From NCBI GenBank assembly GCA_002914845.1, contig JXTC01000706.1:1-64000 (forward strand): DNA of 64,000 nt, written 5' to 3'. Under the pieces are notes generated by a model. The model was given only the letters and a program-made list of their open reading frames with translations. It did not search any database and was not told the origin of the DNA. Shown here one piece after another: positions 37,227 to 50,652 of this stretch; within the stretch, counting starts at the first letter, position 1, and each line of letters starts with the position of its first letter. A program made the translations under genes and the position numbers. Source of the DNA: Trema orientale. Lineage: Eukaryota > Streptophyta > Magnoliopsida > Rosales > Cannabaceae.

Positions 37227-39750
37227 CTCCGGAAAATCCAATTACACGAACCAAAATATGCCCCCCCCAAAATAAATTATTCAAAAAATGATTAAAATAA
37301 AAATTTCCCAAAAACCTAACTTAGATTCTCTTTCACGTCTCCAACCACCGCCCAACAAATTCTAAACCAAACGCTTTGTCGTCGTCATCATCATCCTCAA
37401 AAATGGCGCTTCGAAAACCAAACCGGACAAATTGTTAGATCTGTAACCTAGCTCAGACGGTGCGAGGCTCCGAAATCAGCATTTCAAGCCAGAGTTTCAG
37501 ATAGCTGAAAGCTCGGTTGTTGTCTCAGCTGGGAGAGACTGCCATTGTTGTTGGTGTACGAAGCTCGAGTCGTGTGAGTTAAGAGGAGAGAGAGAGAGAG
37601 TGAGGTTCAGAGAAGCGCCATTTTTGAAGAAGCAAAGCTCGAAAACCAGAGAAAGATCGGGAAGTTGAGGAGAGTGGCAGTGAATGGTAAATAGTGGAGG
37701 TTTTGGAGTCCGAAATGGGGAAAATGAATGGGTTTGCAGGCGAACTGGGTTCGTTGTTTCCTCTCACTTAAAGACTACGTTTTTCAGGTTGTGCTTTTTG
37801 GTAGTTGGATAATCACGAGATTGCCCTCTTTTTTTATTTTATTTCTCCTCTTGGTTTTTGAATTTTGAAATAAGGGGTTTTGCTATCTAGTCCCTTGATT
37901 TTTGTCTTATTCTGATCGAGGCCCTCGTTTCTTAGGATTTTTCTCATCTCCATTGGGGCCCAATCATTCGGGGAAATGAACGGCAAAGATCAAGTTGCTT
38001 TGAATATTTTTTCTTTTTATCGAGTCGTGGTTTTGATAAATAAGTAATTGTATCAACTAATGTAAATTTTGTACACCAGCTGATATGGCAATGACATGTA
38101 TTTCAATCCTTTTTTATGTTAAAATAGGACTATAATATTTAAAATTATGTCGTTAGAACTGATTATTGGTATAAATTTTTATTTTAAAATAGGACTACAT
38201 TATTTAAAATTATGTGATTAAAAATGATTATTAATATAAATTTTTTTTAAAATAATGTGGTTAGAAATGATTATTGGTGTAAATTATTTTTTACAAAATT
38301 TTAGTGTTTCAACCTTTATTCTTTCGTCAATTGTCAATTGACTAATTACAGTTATTTATTCTTATAGGTCTCCCTTGAGTCTTATCACTGATGAAGCCAT
38401 TACATGAATATTTTATTTATATATTATGAAATGTGTATAAAATAAAGCAATTTTGCATTTAGCCCCTCTAAAAATAATTTAGAATTTAATTTACCCCCTA
38501 AAATAATTTAAAATTAACTCGTCCCAAAAATTTGTGAAAAGCTAAGTATGTTCCCGAAAAGAAATAGTTAATTGTGTTAATGGACTTTTAATTACTAACT
38601 ACAAAATTAATTAGGAGAATTTTTTGTTTGGATAATAAGAAATAAAAAACACCACCACGTGCCCAAGAACCCTTCACATTCCTCAGTTTCTCTTGCTCTC
38701 TTCTCTCTCTTACACAGCTTCATTCAGCAATCTTGGATTCATCATTCGTATATGTTTCTATCATTTTAATTTTCAAATGTACATTCTCATTTGGCTTTAT
38801 AATGAGGTTATTTTACAACACTTAAAAAACCATGAACCATACGTGGACAATTCTAACACTTCATTATTAATAATTTAATTAAATTATTGTTTTACTTGTT
38901 GACCACTGGCAAAAAACCATTGCTTCGTCAGTGAGTCCTATTGTGTTTATAAAAATAAAGATTGTGCTTATTATAGAGACTGTAAAAGAGAGACATTGCA
39001 CTCATAATTAAAATGCAATATACGCGACTTTTGCTATCTTGCTAACACAATTCTTTAGCTACTATTGCTAGAACATCTTTTCTTATTCTCTATTTGTCAT
39101 ATTAGGTTCACTAAAATGAATATGTTTTTTTTTTTTTCTTTGTCATCCTATTTTAATTTGCAATTGAGGTGTTTCTTCATAGTTCCATATATTTTTCTTT
39201 TCTTTTCTTTTTTTCCAATTTGATGTCGAGAAAGCAAATCTTGCCATCTTTTTAAGAAACACATTTTTCACTTTTTTCTGTAAAACTGGTTCTTCTTTTT
39301 TTTAAAAAAAGAAAATGAGGAATGGCCGAATTTCGACTCTGCTTATTCGAGAAACAACAGCGATTGTACTGTAGTCCAACATAAATAGCAGTTTTATTAG
39401 TAAGTCATACAATAAAATAAATTCAACAATCCTTGTTCAATTAATACAATCATTTAAGTTGGTCAATCATTGAAGATGTACTATATTTTATTATGAGACA
39501 GGCATATCTTAACTATAACTAACTAGTTTTTAATTGGAAATTCCTTACTTCTGAAGTCATTTTTTATTTCTGTTTTCACTTTGAGAAGCATAACAATAAT
39601 TTGATCTAGCATTTTTTGATTTCAATGAAGCAAACAGGACGAAAATATTATCACATTAATATTAATAAGAAAAGAAAGAAATGAAACATCAAACCATCAG
39701 CCAATCTTATAGTAAGGAAGACGCATCCTTTACCTACTTACGAGAGGGTA
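37227..39750. other. 5' region of the Ser/Pro-rich gene, then intergenic DNA
   Basis: 37230-37780 is less AT-rich and includes a GA tract (37588-37602), as expected for the 5' UTR and core promoter of the minus-strand gene. From 37800 to 39750 the DNA is AT-rich with no recognised gene. Confidence 0.55.
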
Positions 39751-39759
39751 AATTACAAA

Positions 39760-40119
39760 GGCCCCGTTTGTTTCGACCATTCCATTCCATTGGAATGGAA
39801 AATCCATTTGAATGAGTGTTTGTTTCAACAACTCTAAATTTTCCATTCAAATGGTCTTTTGGAATGAGTATTTGTTTCAACAATTCAGTTTTTCCATTCA
39901 AATGGTTCATCAGTCACATCAACTATTTGAATGGATTTTTGTGTCTTGGATGAGAATGGAGGGGGAGAGGTGTTTTTGAATGGTCCATTCCAATACTCCC
40001 ATTCTAATTATAACCCATTCCACTATTTTTTCCATTCAAATGTCTTCCATTCCAATTATAACTCATTCCACAATTTCCATTCAAATACACACATTCAAAT
40101 AGGCGAAACAAACGGGGCC
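39760..40119. mobile_element. MITE with GGCCCCGTTTGTTTCG inverted ends (360 bp)
   Basis: Left end GGCCCCGTTTGTTTCG; right end CGAAACAAACGGGGCC, a perfect 16-bp inverse. Inside are repeated ATTCCATTC / GAATGG words that can fold on themselves. I could not define a clean target duplication (ATTACAAA at left, ATTATAGT at right, share five of eight), so a hAT or Tourist assignment is open. Confidence 0.85.
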
Positions 40120-40129
40120 ATTATAGTTG

Positions 40130-42100
40130 AGTTTGGCAAAATGCATTTGTTTTTTGGGTTTTCAAAAAGAATAATCGACACTAATTTTGTTCAAAAATTA
40201 GTTGCAAAAAGATAAATTACCTTTGCTTGGACTGTTCATTGAATATAGTGTTTGGCTAGGATTTGGTTATAGTTGGCAAAAGTTTAGTTTTTTCTAAGTT
40301 ACAACACTTCAAATTTAAGAAGAAGAGGTGTTAGGCAATTCAAATAGGGGTTGATATTTTGTTATTGTGCAAGGAGTAATTTATGGTAAAAGCATTTTGC
40401 TATTCAAAGATAATTTAATGTAAGTTTGGTTCAAATTAGTCCGAATGATATAATTTTCTTTTAATTTATTAAGTTGAATAGATATTTTTGTTCCTTTCAA
40501 AAATAGATAAATAAATAAATACCTTGATTATTTCTAAAAATTCATGAATCATGCAGTTTGCCTAAATGAGAATACTCTAGTAGTTTTTCCTTTATAATTG
40601 TCCTAATTTAGTATTGTTGTGCAGTACTGCAACTGAACCCTATTATAATTGTGATGTAAACAAGAATCAGTTATGAGAAAAAAAGGTCTATCTATTGTAG
40701 TTATATTGTAAACAAGAATCAACTATGAGAAAAAAGGTCTACATGTATTTGGTAAATATAATTTACATAATTATTATGCTATCTAAAAGCAACATCTAGT
40801 GTTTAATAAATTATAGATTGTATTTGCTCTAAAATATTATTTTAAATAATTTGTATTATGATAGCAGAATCAACTTTGAAAATCAACACTTACCCTCCTT
40901 CTCAAATTCTATTTAAACTTTAAAATAGTAGTTATACAGGTTATATATCAATTTTTAATATTTGTTGACCAAAAACAGTAACTTACCAAACACTTCCCAC
41001 CTTTTTTTTTTTTTTCCTAACTGCTTTTAAAAACTAAAAGCATAATCTATAATAAATCCCAAATGGGTCCAAATAAAGATATTTAAGGCAAGAATATTAT
41101 CATCTCCTATTTATGAAAAATATATCATATAATGTATAAAAACTCTGTAGTTGGATAATTTACTTAGAGATGTACAATAGTTATTTTCTAATGAAATATG
41201 CTATTAACTAATCCAATCTAATATACTTTGGATATTAGATTTTAGAATTCATTCCAATCCAATCATGTGCCAATGCAATCCAATTAACAATTCAATATAA
41301 AAAATTGGTGTCTAATCCATTCCGATTAAGATTAGATATCCAATCATTTTGAATTAAATTGGATTGAATCGATCGGTTATTCAATCAGAATGAATAATTA
41401 TATGCCCCTAAATTTATTAACACGCAATTATATATTAGCCTCTATACATAAATAGATGATTTCAAAAATTATATCCAAGCAGCTCAACCGAAAAATTTTA
41501 CAAGTGCCCAAAGAAGTTATGTCAAACAACTCAATTACAAAAGTGGCATAGTCACTCTTGTTAAGTCCAAGTAACTCAATAACCGTATGGAATATCTAAC
41601 ACAAATCCAAGTAAGATGAGTCACAATAATAACACTCCAAATTTTAGCTTCAAAATCAAAACCACAAATTCCATCAAAATTTGAGTAATCAAAACATTCT
41701 TTCAAAAAAAAAAAAAAAAAAAAACCTCCTACGTACATCCTAAAATACCAAGCAACAATGTCAATGGTCCCTTCAGCAGAGTCCTACATGTTTACTTTGA
41801 TATATATCATAAAGAGGAAAAGACCACCAAATTAAAATATGAGTAGGACCTTTTAACAATCGTCATTTTATTTTGAAGTTGTTGAAGAACGCCTTCAAAA
41901 CATGTGAATCAAGCATAAGGTAGTCTTTTTTTTTTTTTTCTCGGTTAAACATCGTCTAAGCATAAGGTAGTCATATAGAAGCTCGTTCTCCTATCAAATG
42001 GAGCTTTGTCTCTTAAATGTCAAATAACCAAAAGACAACAATGATAGATTATCAATTTTGACCCTCTTTTAATACATATGATGAAAAAAGGGACAACTTA
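40130..42100. other. Intergenic, AT-rich, with degenerate ATCCAATC-type repeats
   Basis: 41190-41400 contains many inverted and direct copies of AATCCAATC / GATTGGAT, resembling the sub-terminal region of a decayed DNA transposon. No gene is recognised. Confidence 0.5.
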
Positions 42101-42174
42101 GAAATCATGTACAAAAATAGGACTTTTATTGTCATATCATTTAATGAATATTTTGGAGTTCCAAAATTACCCCT

Positions 42175-42510
42175 GACTCGATCCTAGTCGAAAATTTTTG
42201 ACCAAGTCAAAAAAATAAAAAATGATGGAGGCAGTGCCAGGAAGACGGCCGACTATGTTCGACTAGGGTCGAAATTTTTCGACTACGGTCGAACACCAGT
42301 CAAAATTACGCCAGTCGAAAATTTTGACTGGTGGCTTCGACCTCAGTCAAATTATTCGACTACGGTCGAACGGTGGTTCCATTTTCGATTGGGGTCAAAA
42401 TTTTCCGGTCATTGGTTGAAAAACAATCAGAACAACTGGGTGAGGTGGCTAGACAAGTTCGACCACGGTCAAAATTTTTCGACCCTAGTCGAGCAGAGGC
42501 GCCACTGCCG
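42175..42510. repeat. Degenerate TTCGACTACGGTCGAA array
   Basis: The near-palindrome TTCGACTA[CG]GGTCGAA and partial forms (CTAGTCGAAAATTTT, CCAGTCAAAATT) recur about ten times. The region is clearly richer in GC than its surroundings. Both flanks contain ATA[AG]GACT followed by ACCCC in inverted orientation (42118-42175 and 42600-42650), which suggests that the array sits inside a decayed inverted-end element. Confidence 0.7.
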
Positions 42511-42931
42511 GGGTCGGGATCAGGACCAGTGGTGGTGGCTAAAGTAGTTTGAAGTTTGTTGAAAAAATAGGATATCCAAATAATTTTGCATATGTGACAT
42601 GACAATTGGGGTTAGTTTTGAAAACATTAATAAGTGAGTCTTATTTTTCATCACAAAAATTTAATAGACCCCTTAGGTATAAATTCCCCGAAATAAAATT
42701 AGGAGAGATAGAATTCGTATTAATTCATTAATTTAAATGGCACATATGTCATCTAAATCTATAAGATAATTCTTAAATGCTAAACGAATCACAGGACAAC
42801 AATGATAGCATAAGTCCAAAAAGATTTACTTGAGGTGAAAAGCGATAAATTAAAGCCCATATAACAGAAGTGAAGCTCTGCTTGATAAAATTTTGTGCCA
42901 ATAAAAACCACAAATCATCAAATTCCAAAAG

Positions 42932-43725
42932 CGAACAACGCAAATCTCTCGTAAAAAACTCTAACCTCTGTTCTCTTTCTCACTTAAAACATTCGTGCCA
43001 CCGCTTTCACAAGAGACTGGAAAGGGAGTGTTTTGATCTCCTTCTCTGGTCACTCTTCCTCCTCCCCTATTCTCCCTAATCTCTTTCGAGGACGAAGGAT
43101 TTTTTATTATTTTCTTTTAATTTTCTAATAAGTATAAATTTAGATCTAGTTGTAATACTACATTTCTGTTTTGAGTTTTAAATTTCATTTACTAGGTCTT
43201 TTCTGAGAATTTTTTTTTTTGATTTAGATCTGTTACCACTAGACTATGTTCTTGCAGGTAAACTATGATTCTAATACTAAATAAGATCTACGCCCGTTAA
43301 AAAGAACGCATATTTCTCTTAAAAAACTCTAGCCTCTGTTCTATTTCTCACTCAAAAAATTCGTGCCGTCTCTTTCACAAGAGACTGAAAAAGGAGTATT
43401 TTGATCTCTTTCTCTAGTCACTCTTCTTCCTCCCCTATTCTCCCTAATCTCTTTCGAAGATGAGGATGAGGGGTTTTTTTATTATTTTTTTTTAATTTTC
43501 TAATAAGTCTAAATTTAGATCTGGTTATAGTACCACATTTTTGTGGATTTTATACCTCCTGATTCTTGATTTGTGTGAGTTTTAAATTCCGTTTACTAGG
43601 TCTTTTTCTGAGAATTTTTTCTTTGATTTAGATCGGATGAGTTAGTTTTCTTTTTAGTGGGCGTGGATCTCATTTAGTATTAGAATCATAGTTGCCAAGA
43701 ATGTACTCCAGTGGTAGGTGAAAGC
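42932..43725. repeat. Direct duplication of about 300 bp interleaved with an inverted repeat
   Basis: 42936-43232 and 43304-43635 are direct copies (TTTCACAAGAGACTG, CCTCCCCTATTCTCCCTAAT, CTAATAAGT..AAATTTAGATCT). 43231-43297 and 43658-43724 are inverse copies of each other (GATTCTAATACTAAAT and its complement). No coding function is seen. Confidence 0.85.
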
Positions 43726-43729
43726 AATT

Positions 43730-44570
43730 GTTTGCTAGTGATCCTGCCATCCTTTTCTCTTGGAGAATTATGATAACTCACATTTTTTGTTGCTATTTTT
43801 GTTATGTTTGTGATCCACTTTTCATCTCATGTGTTTGTGATTCACTTTTCATCTTCTTATTTGAGAAGTTTGAAATTGTAATTCTATATACTTGTACTAT
43901 AATTAAAGTTTTTTAATTTTTTATTAATATTATTCCCTTAATGAGTCCGTTTCTTTTTTTTTTTTTTAAAAAAAAAACCCCCAACGCATCCACCTCCCAT
44001 GGCAACATAACTAAAACAAATTACATCAATAAAAAATTCTCTTATTATACCGGTGATAAATATTGCTTGGAGCTCTATATAGAATATATGGCTACATTTA
44101 CATTGGACATGAACACCTTATCCCCTTAGGGACATTACAAATTAAATAAGTCAAAATGAGAAATAAATGTTCCTTCAAAACAAAACAAAAAAAAGAGAGA
44201 AATAAATGTGTGTCTACTCTCTATATCTATTTCCCACCTTTTAAACCTATGTGTGTTTGTGTGTGATAATCTTTCTTATTTATTCTTCGTTTATTTAACA
44301 AGTCATCAATATTTCTATTGGGTATACAAATTATTATTCTTCCAATTTACAAGTCCATTAAATGAAGTTTGCTAAAGTTAATTTCGAATATGGTGATTTA
44401 AAGAATAATGAGATGCGTTTGAATTGAGCAGGAGGATGATTCTCACGTGAGTCTAAATAAGATACTTTTATTCGCGGAATATGTGTGACCCCAACTCAAT
44501 AAACCAAACTACGTGCACGACTTAAACTTTTTGTTTTTTTTTTTTTATTTTTTAATTAAACGACAGTTCT
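43730..44570. other. Intergenic, no gene recognised
   Basis: AT-rich sequence ending in the probable promoter region of the arginyltransferase gene. Confidence 0.5.
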
Positions 44571-44576
44571 TATCCT

Positions 44577-44590
44577 AAACGACGTCGTTT
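44577..44590. promoter_or_regulatory. AAACGACGTCGTTT palindrome upstream of the arginyltransferase gene
   Basis: A perfect 14-bp palindrome with an ACGT core, about 130 bp before the chosen start codon. ACGT-core palindromes bind plant bZIP factors, so it is a likely core promoter element. The binding is inferred, not shown. Confidence 0.6.
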
Positions 44591-44707
44591 TTTTGTCAAA
44601 GCCAAAACCAGGAACGACAGACAAAATCGCAATCCATGGGCTGCTGGCTCTGTAAACTGCCCAACTCACAGCGAAGTTGGGGTGAGATTGAGAAGGAGGA
44701 ATCGGAA

Positions 44708-45307
44708 ATGGCAGGGAAGACGAGGAGCGAGGCTAGCAGTAGCACCAGAACCACCAATACTAACAGTATCAACCACAACAATGGCCGTGGGGAGAGCAAG
44801 GTCGTCGATTGTGGAAGGAATAGAAGCTCTTGCGGCTACTGTAAATCCCCCGGTCTCACCGGCATCTCTCATGGTTTCTCTCTCTTTCTCTCACTTTACC
44901 TTTTCCTCATAGTTTGGATACTTTTTGTATCATTATTTTTGTTTTTGGGTTAGATTGATTGGCTTTGGTTGGTCGGATTGATTGTTGGTTGAATTTTCCC
45001 CATTAGATGAATCGAATTCTGTGCTTTTTTTTTACCCCCCCCCCCCCCTCTTTTAAATCGGGTGTTTGGGTAATCGGTCAACGATGGCTCCGATGTGTAT
45101 TTTGAAGCTTTTTTCTTGATTTTGAGATTGCGGGTCAAGATTATTAAATGGGCAAATGGTTTTTCTTGATAAAATTGGATGAATTGGCCGTTTAGGATGA
45201 GTAGTATGGAAAATTCTGTAATGGTATTGATATGGTGATGCATCATGGTGCATTTGTGCTATGCTGAACCGTAATCACACTTTGTTTGTTCTATTTGGAA
45301 AAGTTTN

Positions 45308-45343
<36 letters not shown>

Positions 45344-45547
45344 GTGGGTTGATTTTATCATGCGTATCACGTATAATTCAAACACACACATTAAGCAACA
45401 AACACAAGCATTTAAATGAAACCAATTTAATAGTGACAAAAGACAGGTGTTGTGTTGGGGGTTGTATCCCATTCTAAAAAGGTAAGACCGTGGAATGTCG
45501 AGGACTGACTGATGATCAATTAGATTGATGATTGTCAATCTGATTGT

Positions 45548-45586
<39 letters not shown>

Positions 45587-48246
45587 ATGTGCTGGTGTTA
45601 AACAGTCATGTACGGACTACAGACAACCATTTTTCTGATGCCACTGCAATGTTTATTGTTTTGCAGGTTTGTGGGCGCATAGCCTTACAGTTAATGACTA
45701 TCAAGGTTGGTTTGCAAAAGTAACTCTTGGTTTGATTTTTATATGGAGCTTTTGAACAGAAACAGGAACTTTGGCCCATTGTTCTAAATTTAATTAATGA
45801 TCTTGTGTTAGATCTTCTTGACCGAGGTTGGAGAAGATCTGGTTCTTTCCTTTACAAACCAGAGATGGAAAGGACATGCTGTCCTTCATATACTATTCGT
45901 TTGAAAGCTGGCGAATTTTCTCCTTCCAAAGAGCAGCTTCGAGTGACTAGACGATTGCAAAGGTATACTTTATTATCTCTTTTGTTTAAATGGTGTTTCC
46001 TAGTAGAACTTTTTAAAAGAACAAATAAAAAAGTGTGGCTAGACAAGTGCAGAAAATTGTAGTTACTCAAACAAAACTCATCAATGATTTTCTGTGGAGT
46101 GGGTGGTCTTTATTTAATTTTGATTCAGCATGATGGGAAGGGTGCTATCTTGCTAAGATATGACAAATTTCGGGTTGCTTTAAAATTTTTATGGATAATT
46201 TTGTTATGTATTTTGCTAGTTCATTATTATACCCAGCGGTTGAAAATTGAGCACTGATTATAATCTACGCCTAGGTTTTTAGATGGCGAGTTGGATTCTA
46301 TTAAACCTCGCAAACTGGCGGAAGAAGCAAATGCTTCTAAGAGAACACGCAGTTGTGCTGATCCTGGAGTTTCAAGTTCAGCAGTTAAAGAATGTTTGTC
46401 TAGTAACAATGCAGAAAAGAATAAGGGGGAAAAGTTTTTGCAATCGCTAACAGATAAAATTAATAATGTGGTGCACACTTGTACTGAGAGTGGGGAGTTT
46501 CCTAATCACATTCAATTGCCAAAAGCTTCTGTTAAAAAGGTTTCACAAGACAAAAGAAAGCTATTTGTTGAAGGATCAGAAACTCTCCTGTACTCCAGCA
46601 ATATTGCATTCCAAATTGCTGCTGCTATAAAACGAGCAGAACCAGGTATGCAGGATGTACACCAGTCAGGAGTATCCAATGACAGGGTGGATGAGAAAGA
46701 ATTTTCTGCCAAATCTATTGCAGAAAAACTGGCAATTTCCCTAAATCAGCTGGCAGAAACTTCTGGCCTTTCTATCAAGGCTTGCAATGGACACATAAAT
46801 TTTTATTCTGCCAGCAATCAGGATTATTTGGATGGAAGTGCTGAGTTTGTAGCTATCGCTGAAGGATCTTTTGCAAGGCATGATAGCAAAGTGTGCTCTT
46901 CAGAGAATAGCTTCAAACGTTCCCCTGTAGAAAGGAGAAGGCTTGAGATTCATTTGAAAAGGTCGAGTTTCGATCGAGAAGAGTTTGCCTTGTACCGACG
47001 TTATCAGATTAAGGTGCATAATGATACACCAGACCACGTCACGGAAAGTTCATATAAAAGTTTTCTAGTTGATACTCCCTTAATCTTTGTTCCTCCAACT
47101 AATGATGGTACAGTTCCACCGTGTGGCTTTGGCTCTTTCCATCAGCAGTATGTGGTTGATGGTCAACTTGTTGCGGTTGGTGTTATAGATATCCTCCCTA
47201 GGTGTTTGTCAAGCAAATATTTGTTTTGGGATCCGGACTTTGCCTTTATATCACTTGGCAAGTATTCAGCTCTACAAGAAATAAACTGGGTGAAAGAAAA
47301 TCAAATACATTGTCCAAGTCTTCAGTTTTATTATCTTGGCTATTACATTCACTCCTGCAATAAGATGAGGTACAAAGCAACATATCGCCCTTCTGAGCTT
47401 CTCTGTCCTCTTCGTTATCAGTAAGTTTTCTATTTGTATACATAAATGATCTACTATAGGGGCATGCAAAGCAGAAAGCCCTCATAGTTTGTCTCGTTGA
47501 TTTGTTTTTTCCAATGTGGTATCCTTAACCTTCTCACTAACGTTCATAGATGATACGATGTTCTAGTTACACCCTCTCTGTTTAGCTGGCAAATTAGTAA
47601 AACTTAATTTGCAAGTGCCTTGGACATCCAAGGTGCTTGATGTGGCTGATCAGCTGATACGTGATCTTCCCTTATTCAGGTGGGTTTCATTTGATGTCGC
47701 CAGGCCTTTTCTCGATAGAAAGGCATACGTTGTCTTATCAGATTGTGCTATCTTACAAGATGGAGAGTCCTCGACACCAAATGCTTTGGAACAAATCATA
47801 GAACTGCAACATGATGACATTACAGTAGAAGACTCAAATGTTGTTCTTATGCATCAAAATGAAGAGGCGGCTGATCCTGAATACCAAACCTCTGACGATG
47901 AATCAGGTGGAGGATCCAGCGATCCTGAATCCGCCCAGAGGGAAAATGGAGATATCAGTAATTTATTAGTTGGGTTGAAAGGAACGTGTATGAAGTACGA
48001 GGTCTGTAATCTTCATTGTGAGTTATAAGACTTACCCTTGTAAAATCCATCCAAATACTCGATTTGCCATTTAGCTCTTACCTTTATGATTTCATTCATA
48101 TATTAACTGTATTATATTTTCTCACGCAGGATCTACAGCGAGCAATTCGTCCCACGGAAAGGGACAACTTGGAAACTCAGTTGCATAGATACTTAAGGGT
48201 TGTTGGCAAAGAGCTAGGTGGGCGAATGATTTATTCACTTGGGTGA
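44708..48246 (+). CDS. ATE1: Arginyl-tRNA--protein transferase
   Basis: Transfers Arg from Arg-tRNA to N-terminal Asp, Glu or oxidised Cys, which marks proteins for the Arg/N-degron pathway. Plant targets include the oxygen-sensing group VII ERF factors. Exons 44708-44873, 45667-45705, 45812-45962, 46275-47420, 47680-48001 and 48130-48246 join in frame to 646 residues. The N domain has CGYC (residues 42-45), GWRRSGSFLYKP and the CC pair (91-92). The C domain has KRSSFDREEFALYRRYQIKVH, GFGSFHQQY, VGVIDILPRCLSSKYLFWDP and LGYYIHSCNKMRYKA. An acidic linker precedes the last exon. The start used, MAGKTRSE, fits the family. An in-frame ATG at 44636 would add 24 residues. ATE2 is an equally fair name if two copies exist. 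Confidence 0.96.
45308..45342. repeat. (AT)n microsatellite in intron 1 of the arginyltransferase gene
   Basis: About 17 AT units directly after an N at 45307. The length is uncertain in the assembly. Confidence 0.95.
45549..45584. repeat. Poly-T tract, 36 bp
   Basis: Unbroken T run about 80 bp before exon 2 of the arginyltransferase gene. It may be the A-tail of a retroposed sequence in reverse, or simple slippage. Confidence 0.95.
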
Positions 48247-50640
48247 TTTGATTTCTTACACAACAGCTTCATTGAATTCCATCACAAAAGCAATGTACAT
48301 TTATGTCTATGTTGAACAAGTCGCGTTTTGTCGATTAAGTTATGGGGCTACAAAAATAGGGCTATAATGAATTCACACACGCCCCCCCTCACCCCTCCTC
48401 TTGTATTACGCTTTGGTTTTTAGTTTCTTCCATTGTCCACGTTCAATCTGGCATAAGGATTCTTCATCCAGTCCATATCGATATGTATTGTGTCAAGTGA
48501 TCTGTTGTCTGTGCTATTTCTTGAATGAATAGAAATGGGTTTTAGACGACTTTTCTGGAGCCAATTTTATCTCATCAGTTCCTTGTGAATCTTTTACCTT
48601 TCCAATTCAACAAACACATCATTGAATGATAGAACATGAAAACTTATGCTTTGTTTTCCCTCGAGCTCAATTAATGTATATTTAATAACTTTGATTATCA
48701 ATAATGTTATCTTAGGGGCAAAAAAAAAAAAATGAAAAGAAAAGGAAGACAGTACTATAGAAATAAAGAACCCTAGTTTGAAGGAAACATGGCTTTTGAT
48801 TAAATTTACTATTACTCTCGAAAACTTTTTAAGTGAACATTAATCTTTTAATAACAAATTAAGCATCCTCATAGCTCTTAGTTAACAAAAAGAATCTCTA
48901 TCTCTTCCTCAATTGAGAGTACGGCTTTTGAGGGTTGCCAAACTTGCAAGGCAGGCACGCAGATGCCTAATAACACTGCAAAGAAAACCACAATTGGGTG
49001 TCCATTGCCTACGCCCCAAGGACTCCTAACTCCTTATTCTCCAAGAAGCGGGTCCCTCTCTTAAAGGTGTCACATGTTATATTCGTTAAGACTACAAAAT
49101 CAATAAGGATCTTTCAACATCAATCCATTAAAATTAAATATTGTTTCATTACAATGTAAAAAGACATTTTAGCGATTTTTTTCTTCTTCAATTTACTGCA
49201 TGGGCATGGCTGAGAAGTGAAATAAAATTTGGGGTCAAAAGAAAATAGAGCTTTCTTCTTTCCTATTAAATGCACCGATAGTAACAGTAGAAACCCTCGT
49301 GAATGGATAACACAAAAAAGTATTCAAGTACACAAATGCAACAAAAGGGTATATATGACAAGCGCCACGGTCGCAAGACACTTGAAAAAAATAAAATAAA
49401 ATAAAAAAGGTCCCTAATGAATTGTTTCACCGAAAAGGCCAAAAAGTCTTTGATTAGCTTCAGCCAACTACGTTTGTAAGCTCGTGACACAAAAGAAGAC
49501 GCCAGTAACTGGTGGATAACCTTTCAATTTAGAGGTATAGTCACTTGTGATACCACTTACTAATAAAAATGTAATGACTTATATAAATTTTGTAACTAAG
49601 AAAGATGTGAATTTTGTAATTAAGAAAGATGTGACTTATAGTACAGCGTACAAATAAAAACGGAAAATGCGTAAAATTGTGTGACTGATAAAGACGTAAA
49701 ACACATAGATTTTGTGATGAATCCAAAGTCTCTGGTAGTATATGCCCCTTTGAGCATTTTCTTTAACTTATAACTAGTCCATAATCTGCAACGGGACAAA
49801 TATACTTTTAAACGCCATGATTGCCGGAACTTAAAATCTTCCCAAATCTTGATCATGGCCCATGGCCAAACCTACATACAAAATAGATACCATGTCTTTT
49901 CTTTATTCTTTATGATTTTTGAAAACTGGCATACTCTATTTCAGCCCAATTAATCTTAGTCTGAGCAACACTACAGCTCTCTGCTGATAAGCCGGTTGGT
50001 TTGCCTCCATGGTGCTACAAGGACCCGATAAAAACATCTTCTGACATTGCACCTAGATTTTAATGTACAAAATATAATGATCTGAGGCATAATTTTAGCG
50101 TGTGTTGAGAATTGCAAGTCTAGAAACTCCAAGCAGAATTGGATTAATCCAGCAGGTGCTTTCAAAGATTGCATAAGATTGTTTTAGTTTGAAAGCATAC
50201 TCATTATAAGTACAAGCATCCCTTTGAGCATAGGAATTAGAGGTCCACTTTCAAAAAATTCCCAGTAAAGTATTCACTGAAATATTTCTAGAAAATAAGT
50301 TATGAACAAAATTTAACAACTAAGACGTCATTGTATTAATGCAGAAAGCTCAAAGAAAAGAAAAAAGAAACAATGGCTATTTTTCCATTACTTGTCAAGA
50401 GCCATGTCTTACAAGACTATGTTGGTTAATAACAATCAACTGAACCTTGAGGATATGATCACAGGAAGATTGAACACAAACTATATCAGAATCAGTAATG
50501 AAATGTTTTGAGTTATGTTATTGAAGGACAAGCGGGCGAGGTGCCCCAAATGAGGAGTTTTACAGTTCAAGAATACACATGATTAGAAGAAGATAAAGAA
50601 CAACAACAACAATGGAGGTTAAAGAATGTACAATTGGATA
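48247..50640. other. Arginyltransferase 3' region and intergenic DNA
   Basis: No protein motif, tRNA-like fold or transposon end was recognised. The last few hundred bases before 50653 should hold the 3' UTR of the Yippee-like gene. Confidence 0.5.
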
Positions 50641-50652
50641 TAAATGGGAATT

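Noticed and set aside
42331-42552. Open frames on both strands in the GACTACGGTCGAA array
   Set aside because: They result from the GC-richer repeat and show no domain.
44636-44707. Upstream ATG as start of the arginyltransferase
   Set aside because: In frame and possible, but the added 24 residues have no counterpart that I know in the family; the start at 44708 was preferred.
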